From Xanthobacteraceae bacterium (GTDB lineage: Bacteria; Pseudomonadota; Alphaproteobacteria; Rhizobiales; Xanthobacteraceae), in contig JASHSY010000018.1 in the NCBI GenBank assembly GCA_030040825.1, positions 1 to 5,264 on the forward strand: DNA of 5,264 nt, given 5' to 3'. Positions 4,836 to 5,264 of this stretch are shown one piece after another. The translations under genes and the position numbers were made by a program. The notes under the pieces were generated by a model that saw only the letters and a list, made by a program, of their open reading frames with translations, did not search any database and was not told the origin of the DNA. The first letter of the stretch is position 1. Each line of letters begins with the position of its first letter.

Positions 4836-4848
4836 CCGTCGCGCGGGG
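4825..4848 (+). terminator. terminator-like stem-loop upstream of the DpnI-like gene
   Basis: CCCCGCG (4825-4831) and CGCGGGG (4842-4848) form a 7-bp GC-only stem with a 10-nt loop, followed on the plus strand by TTTCTAT. This looks like an intrinsic terminator for plus-strand transcription, yet no plus-strand gene ends just before it. It could shield downstream DNA from antisense transcripts of the restriction gene or be left over from a gene displaced by that insertion. It overlaps the -35 box of the DpnI-like gene. Confidence 0.35.
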
Positions 4849-4860
4849 TTTCTATCGCGG

Positions 4861-5220
4861 ATGGACAAAATAACGAAACGGCGGCGGAGCGACGTGCCGG
4901 ACGCGTCGTGCGAAGAATGCGGCAACCACTGGCCCGGCTCGCATCTGCCAATGCTCGCCGCCTATTTCCCCAAGGGAGATTTACCGCCCCCGCGGCTTAC
5001 TGACGCCGCGCGTGCCGGGGCGCCCGAGCGTCGAGCGCGCGATCCTACGTCTTCTTGTTTGCGCCGGAACTGGCCTTGCCGTAAGCAGCGGCATAGGCCG
5101 ACTGGCCGCCGCTTTTCTTCTGGTCCTTGTCCTGCTTCGGTTTCTTCTTCTCTTTGTTGCTTCGCGCCTGACCTTTCGCCATATCAATCCTCTGCTTTTC
5201 GGTGGGTCATTCGTCCGTGA
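4861..5220 (+). CDS. weak reading frame with a CxxC motif, doubtful
   Basis: From ATG 4861 the frame gives 119 residues beginning MDKITKRRRSDVPDASCEEC, with C17-x2-C20 and H23/H28 nearby, then LPMLAAYFPKGDLPPPRL (residues 29-46). The first 45 or so codons have chromosome-like base use and could be a small zinc-binding protein or a gene fragment. The second half lies opposite the much better supported minus-strand gene at 5045-5182 and looks like its shadow. No Shine-Dalgarno precedes the ATG. If real, the coding part is probably confined to about 4861-5010. Otherwise the 4798-5044 gap holds only the promoter and stem-loops. Confidence 0.2.
   Translation: MDKITKRRRSDVPDASCEECGNHWPGSHLPMLAAYFPKGDLPPPRLTDAARAGAPERRARDPTSSCLRRNWPCRKQRHRPTGRRFSSGPCPASVSSSLCCFAPDLSPYQSSAFRWVIRP
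4991..5010. other. 6-bp GC stem-loop after the lysine-rich small gene
   Basis: CGCGGC (4991-4996) and GCCGCG (5005-5010) form a perfect stem with an 8-nt loop. Read on the minus strand it lies 34-53 nt beyond the TAG of the 45-codon gene and could end its transcript. No T tract follows, so this is a weak assignment. Confidence 0.25.
5045..5182 (-). CDS. 45-residue lysine-rich conserved small protein
   Basis: The minus strand encodes MAKGQARSNKEKKKPKQDKD followed by QKKSGGQSAYAAAYGKASSGANKKT and a TAG stop. A strong Shine-Dalgarno AGAGGA (plus-strand 5188-5193), 5 nt before the ATG, supports a real gene despite its size. The MAKGQxRSNKExKKPK opening matches, from memory, a family of tiny basic hypothetical proteins widespread in rhizobia. 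Twelve of 45 residues are lysine, and the low-complexity sequence should be disordered; nucleic-acid contact is plausible but unproven. A stem-loop at 4991-5010 lies downstream. I see no promoter with confidence in the 82 bp left to the window edge. Confidence 0.8.
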   Translation of the reverse strand: MAKGQARSNKEKKKPKQDKDQKKSGGQSAYAAAYGKASSGANKKT

Positions 5221-5264
5221 TCGGCGCAACTTAACCGTCGGCTGTGGCGGCAACAACAGCTACC

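Noticed and set aside
4981..5256. 91-codon minus-strand frame covering the small lysine-rich gene
   Set aside because: It is an Arg/Lys/Pro-rich frame without a Shine-Dalgarno; the 45-codon frame in the same place has a strong one and a recognisable family pattern.
1..5264. CRISPR array, tRNA, rRNA or insertion sequence
   Set aside because: No spaced 25-40 bp repeats, cloverleaf, rRNA-like stretch, transposase frame or terminal inverted repeats were seen on either strand.

Overview
The window looks like the chromosome of a GC-rich alphaproteobacterium of the order Hyphomicrobiales (Bradyrhizobium/Rhodopseudomonas-like). The evidence is the order rpoN end - hpf - ptsN, facing a small heat-shock protein gene paired with a DUF1150 gene, together with two copies of a palindromic repeat that I recall as widespread in rhizobial genomes. 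The assignment rests on gene order and recalled protein similarity, not on a search.

Layout: 1-105 (+) is the last 34 codons of rpoN (sigma-54). 264-563 (+) is a short ribosome hibernation factor. 796-1257 (+) is ptsN, the nitrogen-PTS EIIA. These genes converge on a minus-strand group: a DedA-family membrane protein (2254-2886), an Hsp20 chaperone (1694-2119) and a DUF1150 protein (1372-1644). The convergence zone 1258-1372 is almost entirely a symmetrical element: heptamer repeats flank a perfect 10-bp hairpin. The hsp20 leader (about 2117-2209) folds as a ROSE-type RNA thermometer with the diagnostic UCGCU/AGGA pairing over the Shine-Dalgarno, and a dispersed repeat forms its first hairpin. 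Divergent from the DedA gene is a small predicted lipoprotein (3051-3476), followed by what looks like a frameshifted Tyr-rich reading frame.

The right-hand part is accessory in character. A minus-strand gene (4024-4797) of about 47-48% GC, against roughly 57-70% in sampled flanking lines, encodes a close relative of DpnI, the restriction enzyme that cuts G(6mA)TC. All catalytic and zinc-binding residues that I can place are present. A promoter-like sequence 9 nt before its ATG and the lack of a Shine-Dalgarno suggest a leaderless mRNA. A 90-residue zinc-ribbon protein gene follows 20 bp downstream on the same strand. The right end holds a weak plus-strand reading frame (from 4861) and a well-supported 45-codon lysine-rich minus-strand gene (5045-5182); 5183-5264 shows only that gene's ribosome-binding site.

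The left part is housekeeping: sigma-54 and nitrogen-PTS regulation, ribosome hibernation and heat-shock proteostasis. The most notable element is the methyl-dependent restriction gene, which fits an alphaproteobacterial host expected to lack Dam methylation at GATC. It would then act against incoming Dam-methylated phage or plasmid DNA.
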